Of a stretch of DNA of 64,000 nucleotides, positions 33,959-43,069 are shown in pieces. The stretch is from Bact-19 sp038319215 (GTDB lineage: Bacteria > Bacteroidota > Bacteroidia > Bacteroidales > ML635J-15). The first letter of the stretch is position 1, and each line of letters begins with the position of its first letter. Where the stretch lies: NCBI GenBank assembly GCA_038319215.1, contig JBBQCZ010000003.1, positions 19,717 to 83,716 of the forward strand, given 5' to 3'. Position numbers and translations under genes: made by a program. The notes under the pieces are model-generated. The model was not told the DNA's origin, made no database searches, and saw only the letters and a list, made by a program, of their open reading frames with translations.

Positions 33959-36937
33959 TTAGAGTGTTTGTTTAACTTCTGTTTCGTCAAAGGCTTCAAC
34001 AATATCACCAATTTTAATATCGTTAAATTTGTCGATGTTTAGACCACATTCTAGACCAGAATAGACTTCTTTAACTTCGTCTTTAAAACGTTTTAAGCTT
34101 CCCAATTCACCTGTGTAAACAACAATCCCGTCGCGAATAATGCGGACTTTAGATTTCTTGTATATTTTACCGTCAGTAACAAGACAGCCAGCAATTGTGC
34201 CAACCTTTGTAACCTTGAATACTTCGCGGATTTCGCAAGAGCCTGTAATTGTTTCTTTAACAGTAGGAGATAACATGCCTTCCATAGCATCTTTAATCTC
34301 GTTAATAGCATCGTAGATAATAGAATATAATCTGATTTCTATTTCTTCTTTTTCTGCTAGTTTACGAGCATGGCTTGATGGTCTCACCTGGAATCCAACA
34401 ATAATTGCGTTCGATGCAGCAGCTAACATTACATCAGATTCAGAAATTTGTCCAACTGCTTTGTGTATTATGTTAACCGCAAAGTTTTCGGTTGACAATT
34501 TGATAAGTGAATCGGCGAGAGCTTCAATTGAACCGTCAACGTCACCCTTAACAATAATATTGATTTCGTTAAAGTTACCCAATGCCAGACGACGTCCGAT
34601 TTCATCGAGAGTAATGTGTTTCTGAGTTCTAAGTCCCTGCTCACGTTGTAATTGTAATCTTTTTCCTGCAAGGTTACGTGCTTCGTGGTCGGTGTCCATT
34701 ACATTGAACTTATCCCCAGCTTGTGGAGCTCCATTCAAACCTAGTACTACAACTGGCATTGATGGTCCTGCTGAAGTTAATTTTTGGCCTCTCTCGTTGT
34801 ACATTGCTTTTACTCTTCCGGTTTGGCAACCAGCAAGTAAAATATCACCAACTTTTAAAGTGCCACTTTGAACAATAAGAGTAGAAACAAATCCTCTACC
34901 TTTATCTAGAGTAGATTCAATAACATTTCCAACAGCATTTTTGTTTGGATTAGCGGTTAACTCAAGCAATTCAGCTTCGAGAAGTACTTTTTCAAGTAAT
35001 AATTCAATATTTGTGTTCGCCTTAGCCGAAATTTCTTGAGATTGGTACTTTCCACCCCAATCTTCAACTAGATAATTCATACCAGCGAGAGATTCTTTAA
35101 TTTTTTCAGGATTAGCAGATGCTTTATCAATTTTATTGATGGCAAAAACCATTGGAACACCTGCAGCACTTGCATGATTTATCGCTTCAATAGTTTGAGG
35201 CATAATATTATCGTCGGCAGCAATAATGATAATTGCGATATCTGTTACTTGAGCTCCTCTGGCACGCATTGCAGTAAATGCTTCGTGACCAGGAGTATCG
35301 AGGAAGGTTATTACGCGTCCTCCTTCGAGAGTAACAGAGTAAGCTCCAATATGCTGAGTAATACCACCAGCTTCTCCATCAACAACATTTGTATTTCTTA
35401 TTTGGTCAAGCAACTTTGTCTTACCGTGGTCAACGTGACCCATAACGGTAACAATTGGTGGACGAGCAACTAAATCTTCAGGATTATCAGCAGCTTCTTC
35501 AATTTCATTTAGTACTTCAGCACTAACGAACTCTACTTCAAAACCATACTCATCAGCAACAAGTGCCATTGTTTCAGCATCAAGCCTTTGATTTATTGAC
35601 ACAAATAATCCTAAACTCATGCAAGTCGCAATAAGTGTGGTTACTGGTATGTCCATCATAGCTGATAATTCGCTTACTGAAACAAATTCAGTAACTTTAA
35701 TGATGTTTTTTTCAGATTCAAGTTTATCAAATTCTTCTTGACGTTTTTGAGATCCAATTTCTCGTTTATCTCGTCTGTGTTTCGATGTTTTTGATTTTTG
35801 TTTTGGTGTAGTTAACCTTGCTAAGGTTTCCTTTATTTGTTTTTGAACATCTACTTCTGCAACTTCCGTTTTTTTAACCTTCAGAGGTTTTTTTGTTAGT
35901 TTTTTTCTCTTTAAGTCTATTGTTCCAGGAGTAGCTGGTTTTGCAGGATCTTCAATGTTTACTTTAACTTTATGAATTCTTTTGCGTTTTGATTTGCGTT
36001 CTTCTTTTTCTTTATCTCTAATCTTTTGACGCTCTTCTTTTGCAATTATTTTTTTCTTTTCAGATTCTACCTGTTTTTTAAGATAATTGTCAATGTCAAT
36101 TTTGCCAACTACATTTGGACCTGTAAGTTTTACAATTTTAGTTTCAATAAATTCAGAAACTCTTTCAGTATTTGTATTGTCTGTGGCTTCAAAAGTTTGC
36201 GGAGCGGCAACTTCAACTACAGCAGCAACTTCCGGTTTTTCAACTTTTTTCAATTCTTTTGGTGGAGAAGCAACTATTATTGTTTCTTTTTTTACAATGC
36301 TAGCTTTTTTGGCTGCTTTTTCGGCTTCTCTAGTTTTTCGCTGCTCGTCTTTTGCCGATTTTATTTCATCGTCTTTAGTTTTGCGCTCTGCCTCCTTTTC
36401 TGCTTTGGATTTACGCTTTGGTCTTGTCTTTTGATTTATCTGATCAAGATTTATTGTTCCCAAAACCTTAGGCCCATCTTCGGATTCAGTCTCATCACCA
36501 TCCTTAACAATTGGGATAATTTCGTGTTTTGCCTTTACCTGCTCTTTTTTAATATGAGGAACTACAACTTCTGCTTTGATTTCAGGAGCTTGTTCAACAA
36601 TCTCAGCAATTTTAGTCTCTTCCGCTTTTATTGGTTCTGCAATATCTGTAATAACCGTAGGAGTCGGTTCAACAGTTTTTGACTGTTTCTCAATGGAAAT
36701 GTTAATTTCCTTGTTTTCTCTAGCCTGCTCGGTGTTTTTTATTGCTTTTTCTTTTAAAGATTTTGATTCTTTAAATTCTTCATCGAGAATATCCATACAC
36801 TCAAATGGAACTTTTGCATTCGGATTGTTCTCAACCGCGTAACCTTTTTTGACCAAAAACTCAATTATGGTTGCAGTACCAACATTTAATTCTCTGGCAA
36901 CAGTACTTAGTCTTATTGGTTTACTCTCTGAAGTCAT
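33959..36937 (-). CDS. infB: Translation initiation factor IF-2
   Basis: The protein is 992 residues. It is a GTPase that places initiator tRNA on the small ribosomal subunit. An N-terminal IF2_N helical module (about 5-50, 'RLSTVARELNVGTATIIEFLVKKG') is followed by a long K/E-rich linker (about 60-400), then a second IF2_N-like module ('VTEFVSVSELSAMMDIPVTTL', about 415-470). The G domain starts near residue 490: 'VTVMGHVDHGKTKLLDQI', 'ITQHIGAYSV', 'FLDTPGHEAFTAM', 'FAINKIDK'. Domains II-IV are complete, ending 'GDIVEAFDETEVKQTL'. The 31-base gap to nusA marks one operon. Confidence 0.97.
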   Translation of the reverse strand: MTSESKPIRLSTVARELNVGTATIIEFLVKKGYAVENNPNAKVPFECMDILDEEFKESKSLKEKAIKNTEQARENKEINISIEKQSKTVEPTPTVITDIAEPIKAEETKIAEIVEQAPEIKAEVVVPHIKKEQVKAKHEIIPIVKDGDETESEDGPKVLGTINLDQINQKTRPKRKSKAEKEAERKTKDDEIKSAKDEQRKTREAEKAAKKASIVKKETIIVASPPKELKKVEKPEVAAVVEVAAPQTFEATDNTNTERVSEFIETKIVKLTGPNVVGKIDIDNYLKKQVESEKKKIIAKEERQKIRDKEKEERKSKRKRIHKVKVNIEDPAKPATPGTIDLKRKKLTKKPLKVKKTEVAEVDVQKQIKETLARLTTPKQKSKTSKHRRDKREIGSQKRQEEFDKLESEKNIIKVTEFVSVSELSAMMDIPVTTLIATCMSLGLFVSINQRLDAETMALVADEYGFEVEFVSAEVLNEIEEAADNPEDLVARPPIVTVMGHVDHGKTKLLDQIRNTNVVDGEAGGITQHIGAYSVTLEGGRVITFLDTPGHEAFTAMRARGAQVTDIAIIIIAADDNIMPQTIEAINHASAAGVPMVFAINKIDKASANPEKIKESLAGMNYLVEDWGGKYQSQEISAKANTNIELLLEKVLLEAELLELTANPNKNAVGNVIESTLDKGRGFVSTLIVQSGTLKVGDILLAGCQTGRVKAMYNERGQKLTSAGPSMPVVVLGLNGAPQAGDKFNVMDTDHEARNLAGKRLQLQREQGLRTQKHITLDEIGRRLALGNFNEINIIVKGDVDGSIEALADSLIKLSTENFAVNIIHKAVGQISESDVMLAAASNAIIVGFQVRPSSHARKLAEKEEIEIRLYSIIYDAINEIKDAMEGMLSPTVKETITGSCEIREVFKVTKVGTIAGCLVTDGKIYKKSKVRIIRDGIVVYTGELGSLKRFKDEVKEVYSGLECGLNIDKFNDIKIGDIVEAFDETEVKQTL

Positions 36938-36968
36938 AAATTATATAAATTATTCAATAAAATTCTTC

Positions 36969-38207
36969 TTACTCAAATTCTGATTTTAAGACACTTAATA
37001 AATCATGAACAGTTTCTTCTTCAAGATCTGTTCTTTTTATCAGTTCCTCGGCGCTTAAATCAATTACGCTACGGGCAGTGTCGCAACCTATTCCTTTTAA
37101 TACCTCAATTACCCATGGTTCGATTTCATCTGTGAATTCGTCAAGGGCAACATCGTCTTCTCCTTCATCCATTTCGCGATATACATCAATTGTTAAACCA
37201 ACAAGTTGACTAGCAAGTTTGATATTTAAACCGCCCTTACCGATTGCCAAAGAAACCTGATCAGGATTAAGATAAACGTCTGCACGTTTTTCGTCTGCTT
37301 TGATTTTTATTGAAGTAATCTTTGCAGGGCTTAATGCGCGTTGTATAAAGAGTTGTAAGTTGTTTGTGAAGTTGATAATGTCAATGTTTTCGTTGTGTAA
37401 TTCGCGAACGATACCATGAATACGGCTGCCTTTCATCCCAACACATGCTCCTACTGGATCTACACGTTCGTCGTACGATTCTACGGCTACTTTTGCTCTT
37501 TCACCAGGAACCCTAACAATTTTCTTAATGGTAATTAAACCGTCAAGAATTTCAGGAATTTCAAGCTCGAACAATCTTTCGAGGAATAAAGGAGATGTTC
37601 TTGATAGTTTTATTGCTGGTGTGCCATTTTTTAACTCTACACTTAAAACAACAGCTCTTAATGTGTCGCCTTTTCTGTATCTATCGTTTGGAATTTGCTC
37701 GCTTTTTGGTAAAATAAGCTCAGTACCTTCGTCATCCAAAACCAAAAGTTCGCGTTTCCAGATTTGATAAATCTCACCAGTGATAATTTCGCCAACTCTG
37801 TCTTTATATTTAAGATAGATATTGTCTTTTTCTCTTTCAAGAATTTTAGCCTGAAGGTTTTGTTTTAATGCGAGAATTGCACGTCTTCCAAAATCCTCAA
37901 GTTTAATTTCGTCAGAATATTCTTCTCCTGGTTCAAAATCTTCGTCAATTTTTCTTGCTTCTGATAGAGGAATTTGGGTGTATTGATCTGTAAATTCACT
38001 ATCGTCGATAACAACACGTGATCTCCATATTTCGACATCCCCCTTGGTATCGTTAACGATTACGTCAAATTTACTGTCTTCGCCAAAAAGCTTAGTAAGG
38101 GTAGAAATAAAAACGTCTTTCAGTACGCCGATCATTGTCGGACGGTCAATGCTTTTTAGTTCTTTAAATTCCGCAAAGGTGTCTATCAGGTTATTATGCA
38201 GCTCCAT
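36969..38207 (-). CDS. nusA: Transcription termination/antitermination factor NusA
   Basis: The protein is 412 residues. It binds RNA polymerase and nascent RNA to control pausing and termination. The N-terminal polymerase-binding domain (about 1-130) is followed by an S1 domain ('GEIITGEIYQIWKRELLVLDD', about 138-200). Two KH domains follow, with 'VGACVGMKGSRIHGIVREL' and 'VSLAIGKGGLNIKLASQLVG'. A short acidic C-terminal part contains one helix-hairpin-helix ('SAEELIKRTDLEEETVHDL'). Length is normal for the phylum. It sits between rimP (21 bases) and infB (31 bases). Confidence 0.97.
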   Translation of the reverse strand: MELHNNLIDTFAEFKELKSIDRPTMIGVLKDVFISTLTKLFGEDSKFDVIVNDTKGDVEIWRSRVVIDDSEFTDQYTQIPLSEARKIDEDFEPGEEYSDEIKLEDFGRRAILALKQNLQAKILEREKDNIYLKYKDRVGEIITGEIYQIWKRELLVLDDEGTELILPKSEQIPNDRYRKGDTLRAVVLSVELKNGTPAIKLSRTSPLFLERLFELEIPEILDGLITIKKIVRVPGERAKVAVESYDERVDPVGACVGMKGSRIHGIVRELHNENIDIINFTNNLQLFIQRALSPAKITSIKIKADEKRADVYLNPDQVSLAIGKGGLNIKLASQLVGLTIDVYREMDEGEDDVALDEFTDEIEPWVIEVLKGIGCDTARSVIDLSAEELIKRTDLEEETVHDLLSVLKSEFE

Positions 38208-38228
38208 AATCTCGTTAAATTAATAATT

Positions 38229-38687
38229 TTACTTAAAAGAAATTACACTTCTTGTTGATTTGATATTGTTAAAATAAATTTTTGTCTCTTCGTTTACTAC
38301 TTGCCTTTTGTTTTCGATTTTCTTTGTAAAAGTTCGTCCAATAACTATAAAATCTTGTTCAACCACCAATAGTATTCCGGTTGATTTTTCGCCATCTAAA
38401 GTAACACACTCAACTTCTTTGTTAAGATATTTGATGTATTGCTCTTGTACCTTGAATGGATTTGCCAACCCAGGGGAGCCTAATTCTAAAGAATAATCTT
38501 CAGCTTCTCTATCGAAATGCGACTCTATTGCACGGCTTATTCTCTTACATTCATCAATTGATAAACCATCAAAATCATCTATGCTCACAATTATATCATT
38601 GGTGCGGCTAACTTTAACCTCAACAATGAATTGATTGTCTGACAATGCAGTTTTACAGATGTTTTCTATTTCTTCTTTGTTTATCAT
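38229..38687 (-). CDS. rimP: Ribosome maturation factor RimP
   Basis: The protein is 152 residues. It assists 30S subunit maturation. The N-terminal alpha/beta domain carries 'DIIVSIDDFDGLSIDECKRIS' and 'EDYSLELGSPGLANPF', the family signature. The C-terminal SH3-like domain follows from about residue 85 ('VECVTLDGEKSTGILLVVE'). It is the first gene of the rimP-nusA-infB operon, with promoter at 38751-38782 and a hairpin in the leader. Confidence 0.93.
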   Translation of the reverse strand: MINKEEIENICKTALSDNQFIVEVKVSRTNDIIVSIDDFDGLSIDECKRISRAIESHFDREAEDYSLELGSPGLANPFKVQEQYIKYLNKEVECVTLDGEKSTGILLVVEQDFIVIGRTFTKKIENKRQVVNEETKIYFNNIKSTRSVISFK

Positions 38688-38702
38688 TATATTCTAATAA
38701 AA

Positions 38703-38726
38703 CAGGGGACTTTTAGCAATCCCCTG
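38703..38726 (-). promoter_or_regulatory. Leader hairpin upstream of rimP
   Basis: CAGGGGA (38703-38709) pairs with TCCCCTG (38720-38726). On the minus strand it is followed by TTTTATTAG, a weak U-rich tract, 16 bases before the rimP ATG and downstream of the mapped promoter boxes. It could be an attenuator or an RNA-stability element. Confidence 0.5.
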
Positions 38727-38750
38727 CATGTATTAATCTAAAAAGCGATG

Positions 38751-38782
38751 CAAAAGTAGTATTTTTTTTTATTATTAACAAA
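38751..38782 (-). promoter_or_regulatory. Consensus promoter of the rimP-nusA-infB operon
   Basis: On the minus strand TTTG (38782-38779), 20 bases, TACTTTTG (38758-38751). Both boxes and spacing match the Bacteroidota housekeeping form. The leader to rimP would be about 55 bases. Confidence 0.8.
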
Positions 38783-38939
38783 ATATTTAAATTTTTTTCA
38801 GGTCTGCAACTTAGGTTTACAGTTTTTTTTATTAAATCAGAACCTTATTTGTTGATAAAAACATCTTTTTTAGCATAAAACAGTATAATGTTAAAATTTC
38901 ATATTAATTTCGCAGCATAATTTAAACTAATCTATAAAG

Positions 38940-40772
38940 ATGGACGAAAAATTATTTCAGGAATTTCCCCCGATACCCACACAATCTTGGGAGGAAATAA
39001 TTCAAAAAGATTTAAAGGGCGCCGATTATGACAAAAAGCTAATTTGGAAAACGCCCGAAGGCTTTCCTGTTAGACCGTATTATCGCAGCGAGGATCTCGA
39101 AAAATTGGATTATCTTAAAAATAATCCAGGCGAATTTCCGTATGTGAGAGGTGTAGATTTTGCTGGCAATAAAGTTATCAGACAAGATATCTTTGTTAAG
39201 GATGCAATTAGTGCAAATACTTTGGCTCTTAGAATTTTAAACGCCGGAGTTAGTTCGCTAGGTTTTATTTTTGCAAAAGATCTCAGTAAATCTGAATTTG
39301 TTCAATTGCTAAATAACATTGACATTAGCGCAATAGAAATTAACTTTATTTCCTGCAATTTAAGCGGTAAATATGTTGAAATGCTTGCTGATTATGTTGC
39401 TGAAAAAGCTATCGATCCTGCAAAAATTTATGGTTCAAATGATTTCGATTCATTAAGTTATATGATTCTTGCAGGAAAATCTTTCTGCGGAAGCGATTCT
39501 TGCCATTGTGCCGAGGATATGGTTAAAAAATACAAAAGTGTTTTACCAAATTTCCGCATGATAAGCGTAAATGCAAAGAATTTTCATAATGCTGGTGGTT
39601 CTGCTGTTCATGAATTAGCTTTCGGAATGGCTATTGGTGCTGAATATCTGAGAAAATTTGCAGATCAAAATATTTCTGTTGATGAAATCGCATCTAAAAT
39701 CAAATTTAACTTTGCTGTTGGCTCTAACTATTTTATGGAAATTGCCAAACTTAGAGCAGCAAGATTAATTTGGGCAAAAATTGTCGAAGCTAACGAAGCT
39801 AAAAACGTCGATTCATCAAAAATCAATATTCATTGCGAAACTTCACAATTTAACAAAACAGTTTACGATCCTTATGTAAATATGTTGCGTGTAACAACTG
39901 AGGCAATGTCGGCAGTTTTGGGTGGAACCGATTCATTAAGCGTTCTTCCTTTCGATCAGTCTTTTGCTGAGCAAACTGAGTTTTCTATGCGTGTTGCTAG
40001 AAATGTTCAATTGGTCATCAGAGAAGAGGCTCATTTCGATAAAGTTATTGATCCATCTGCGGGTTCTTACTATATCGAAAACTTAACCGATGCAATTATT
40101 GAAAAAGCATGGGCGCTATTTCTCGAAGTTGAAGAAAAAGGCGGATATGTGGCAGCTATAAAAGCAGGATTTATTCAAAATATTATTGCCGAAACTGCAA
40201 AAACACGTAATTCTAATATTGCTTCTCGTCGTGAGATAATACTTGGCGTAAATCAATATCCAAACTTCAACGAACTGAAGCCTGAAATGAATTTGTCAGC
40301 AGAGCTTAAACCCGAAGGAACTGATTATCCTGTTATAAAACTGTATCGTGGTTCCGAAGAATTTGAAAAGCTTCGTCTTGCTACCGATAAAAGTGGAAAA
40401 CGCCCTGTTGTGTTTATGCTAACAATTGGAAATCTCAATTTCAGAAAAGCAAGAGCTCAATTTAGTGCTAACTTTTTTGCTTGTGCAGGTTTCGAGGTAA
40501 TCGACAATAATGGTTTTGATAGTATTGATACAGGTTTAGCCGAAGCTAAAAACAGAAAAGCTGATATTATTGTACTTTGCAGCTCAGATGAAGAATACGA
40601 AACTTTGGCACCCGAAGCTTATGAAAAAATTGCAGGTAAAGTTCTTGTTATTGCAGGAAGTCCAGCATGTAAGGCAGAGCTCGAAGCTAAGGGAATCAAA
40701 AACTTCGTTCATGTAAGATCTAACGTGCTTGCAGACCTTAAGAATTATCAGCAAGTTTTGGGTATTAATTAA
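38940..40772 (+). CDS. mutA: Methylmalonyl-CoA mutase small (beta) subunit
   Basis: The protein is 610 residues. It pairs with MutB to interconvert succinyl-CoA and (R)-methylmalonyl-CoA. The start 'FPPIPTQSWEEIIQKDLKGADY' and 'KTPEGFPVRPYYRSEDL' are typical of the small subunit. A TIM-barrel region with 'HNAGGSAVHELAFGMAIGAEYL' and 'RLIWAKIVEA' follows. The C-terminal Rossmann domain ('RPVVFMLTIGNLNFRKARAQF') lacks the D-x-H-x2-G cobalamin motif, as expected for the non-catalytic subunit. A TAATTTCG box at 38905-38912 may be its -7 element. The ATG of mutB lies 13 bases beyond its stop. Confidence 0.94.
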   Translation: MDEKLFQEFPPIPTQSWEEIIQKDLKGADYDKKLIWKTPEGFPVRPYYRSEDLEKLDYLKNNPGEFPYVRGVDFAGNKVIRQDIFVKDAISANTLALRILNAGVSSLGFIFAKDLSKSEFVQLLNNIDISAIEINFISCNLSGKYVEMLADYVAEKAIDPAKIYGSNDFDSLSYMILAGKSFCGSDSCHCAEDMVKKYKSVLPNFRMISVNAKNFHNAGGSAVHELAFGMAIGAEYLRKFADQNISVDEIASKIKFNFAVGSNYFMEIAKLRAARLIWAKIVEANEAKNVDSSKINIHCETSQFNKTVYDPYVNMLRVTTEAMSAVLGGTDSLSVLPFDQSFAEQTEFSMRVARNVQLVIREEAHFDKVIDPSAGSYYIENLTDAIIEKAWALFLEVEEKGGYVAAIKAGFIQNIIAETAKTRNSNIASRREIILGVNQYPNFNELKPEMNLSAELKPEGTDYPVIKLYRGSEEFEKLRLATDKSGKRPVVFMLTIGNLNFRKARAQFSANFFACAGFEVIDNNGFDSIDTGLAEAKNRKADIIVLCSSDEEYETLAPEAYEKIAGKVLVIAGSPACKAELEAKGIKNFVHVRSNVLADLKNYQQVLGIN

Positions 40773-40785
40773 AAAAGTATCAGTG

Positions 40786-42918
40786 ATGAAACCGAATTAT
40801 AAAAATATAGATATAAAATCGAAATCTGTATCCGGAAGCTTAGCCAAGGAATTACAGGAAAAAAACTGGATTACTGCCGAGCAGATTCCAGTAAAAAAAG
40901 TTTATACCGAAGAAGATTTGCAAAATATGGAGCATTTGAATTTTGCTGCGGGATTACCGCCATATCTTCGCGGACCATATTCTACAATGTATGTTATGCA
41001 GCCTTGGACCGTTCGTCAGTATGCTGGTTTTTCGACTGCAGAAGAATCAAACGCATTTTACCGTCGTAATCTTGCTGCTGGACAAAAAGGACTGTCGGTA
41101 GCTTTCGATCTTGCTACTCACCGTGGATACGATTCTGATCATCCGAGAGTTGTTGGCGATGTTGGTAAAGCTGGTGTTGCTATCGATTCTGTTTTGGATA
41201 TGAAAATTCTTTTCGACCAAATTCCGCTTAACAAAATGTCTGTTTCGATGACCATGAACGGCGCTGTTTTGCCGATTATGGCTTTTTATATTGTTACAGC
41301 ACTTGAGCAAGGCGCAAAATTGGAAGAGCTTGCAGGAACTATTCAGAACGATATTCTGAAAGAATTTATGGTAAGAAATACTTACATTTATCCTCCGGAA
41401 TTCTCTATGAAAATTATCGGTGATATTTTTGAGTTTGCCTCACAAAAAATGCCGAAATTCAATTCAATTTCTATTTCTGGTTACCACATGCAGGAAGCTG
41501 GAGCAACAAACGATATCGAATTAGCTTATACTTTAGCTGACGGTCTCGAATATCTTCGTACTGGTATTAAAGCTGGGCTAGATATTGATGCATTTGCTCC
41601 TCGTTTGTCTTTCTTTTGGGCATTGGGAATGAATCATTTTATGGAAATTGCAAAAATGCGTGCAGCAAGATTATTATGGGCTAAAATGGTAAAACAATTT
41701 AATCCAAAAAATCCAAAATCGCTTGCATTAAGAACACACACCCAGACTTCTGGTTGGTCGTTAACCGAACAAGATCCATTTAACAATATTGCAAGAACTT
41801 GTGTCGAAGCAATGGGCGCAGCGTTAGGTCATACTCAGTCGTTACATACAAATGCACTTGATGAGGCGATTGCGTTGCCAACCGATTTCTCTGCACGTAT
41901 TGCACGTAATACTCAAATTTACCTTCAGGAAGAAACAAACATTTGCAAACAGGTTGATCCTTGGGCAGGTTCGTATTATGTAGAATCTTTGACTAACGAA
42001 ATTGCTCACAAAGCATGGAAACTTATCGAAGAAGTTGAAGCATTGGGTGGAATGGCAAAAGCCGTTGAGTCGGGAATTCCAAAAATGAGAATTGAGGAAG
42101 CAGCAGCACGCACACAGGCAAGAATCGACAGCGGTCAACAAACTATTGTAGGAACAAATAAATATCGTCTCGACAAACAAGATCCAATCGATATTCTTGA
42201 TGTTGACAATACAGCGGTTAGAGAATCTCAAATAATTAGATTACAAAAACTTAGAGCAGAAAGAAACGAAGCCGAATGTCAGGCATCTTTGGTAGCAATT
42301 ACAAAATGTGCAGAAACCGGACAAGGTAACTTACTCGAGCTTGCAGTTGATGCAGCCATGAAAAGAGCAAGTTTGGGTGAAATTTCTGATGCTTGTGAAA
42401 AAGTAGCAGGGAGGTACAAAGCAGTGATAAGAACAATATCTGGAGTTTACTCCGCTGAATCGAAAAATGATCCCGACTTTCAAAAAGCTAGGGAACTATG
42501 CAGCAAATTTGCAGCAAAAGAAGGTCGTCAACCTCGTATTATGGTTGCTAAAATGGGACAAGACGGACACGACCGCGGTGCTAAAGTAGTATCAACAGGT
42601 TATGCCGATGTAGGTTTTGACGTAGATATGGGACCATTGTTTCAAACTCCAGAAGAAGCAGCTAAACAAGCTGTAGAGAACGATGTCCATATTCTTGGCG
42701 TTTCGTCATTGGCCGCAGGACACAAAACTTTAGTTCCATCTGTAATTGCAGAACTTAAAAAACTTGGTAGAGAAGACATTCTGGTAATTGCCGGCGGTGT
42801 TATTCCTTCTCAAGATTATCAGTTCTTGTACGACGCAGGTGTCGCTGCAATCTTTGGTCCTGGAACATCTGTATCTAAAGCAGCTGTTCAGATTTTGGAA
42901 TTGTTGCTGGAAGACTAG
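40786..42918 (+). CDS. mutB: Methylmalonyl-CoA mutase large (alpha) subunit
   Basis: The protein is 710 residues from the ATG at 40786; an in-frame TTG at 40729 overlaps the end of mutA and is not needed. It is the catalytic, adenosylcobalamin-dependent subunit. 'YLRGPYSTMYVMQPWTVRQYA' (substrate channel), 'RTHTQTSGWSLTEQDPFNN' and 'PWAGSYYVESLT' mark the TIM barrel. The C-terminal B12 domain has 'MGQDGHDRGAKVV', with cobalt-ligand His595 in D-x-H-x2-G, then 'HILGVSSLAAGHKTLVP' and 'GIPxQD'-like 'GGVIPSQDYQFL'. No epimerase or ArgK/MeaB chaperone gene is adjacent. It supports propionate/succinate metabolism. Confidence 0.97.
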   Translation: MKPNYKNIDIKSKSVSGSLAKELQEKNWITAEQIPVKKVYTEEDLQNMEHLNFAAGLPPYLRGPYSTMYVMQPWTVRQYAGFSTAEESNAFYRRNLAAGQKGLSVAFDLATHRGYDSDHPRVVGDVGKAGVAIDSVLDMKILFDQIPLNKMSVSMTMNGAVLPIMAFYIVTALEQGAKLEELAGTIQNDILKEFMVRNTYIYPPEFSMKIIGDIFEFASQKMPKFNSISISGYHMQEAGATNDIELAYTLADGLEYLRTGIKAGLDIDAFAPRLSFFWALGMNHFMEIAKMRAARLLWAKMVKQFNPKNPKSLALRTHTQTSGWSLTEQDPFNNIARTCVEAMGAALGHTQSLHTNALDEAIALPTDFSARIARNTQIYLQEETNICKQVDPWAGSYYVESLTNEIAHKAWKLIEEVEALGGMAKAVESGIPKMRIEEAAARTQARIDSGQQTIVGTNKYRLDKQDPIDILDVDNTAVRESQIIRLQKLRAERNEAECQASLVAITKCAETGQGNLLELAVDAAMKRASLGEISDACEKVAGRYKAVIRTISGVYSAESKNDPDFQKARELCSKFAAKEGRQPRIMVAKMGQDGHDRGAKVVSTGYADVGFDVDMGPLFQTPEEAAKQAVENDVHILGVSSLAAGHKTLVPSVIAELKKLGREDILVIAGGVIPSQDYQFLYDAGVAAIFGPGTSVSKAAVQILELLLED

Positions 42919-42941
42919 GAAAATATTACCTAAAATAAAAA

Positions 42942-42978
42942 AGAAATCCCGTCGTGAAAGCGACGGGTTTCTTTTTTT
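42942..42978 (+). terminator. Terminator after mutB
   Basis: AGAAATCCCGTCG (42942-42954) pairs with CGACGGGTTTCT (42961-42972) with one bulged T, followed by a run of T to 42978. It lies 24 bases after the mutB stop. Confidence 0.9.
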
Positions 42979-43069
42979 GTATTGAAAGTTTTGTATTTGT
43001 TTATTTTATTTGCTACTTCGAATTTAGCGAGCTTTACAAAAAACGTTGTTACTGGGATTTATCTTAAAT

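Noticed and set aside
36026..36682. 218-residue open frame antisense to infB
   Set aside because: It is the mirror of the K/E-rich linker of IF-2, giving a Phe/Ser/Asn-rich non-protein-like sequence. The sense gene is unambiguous.
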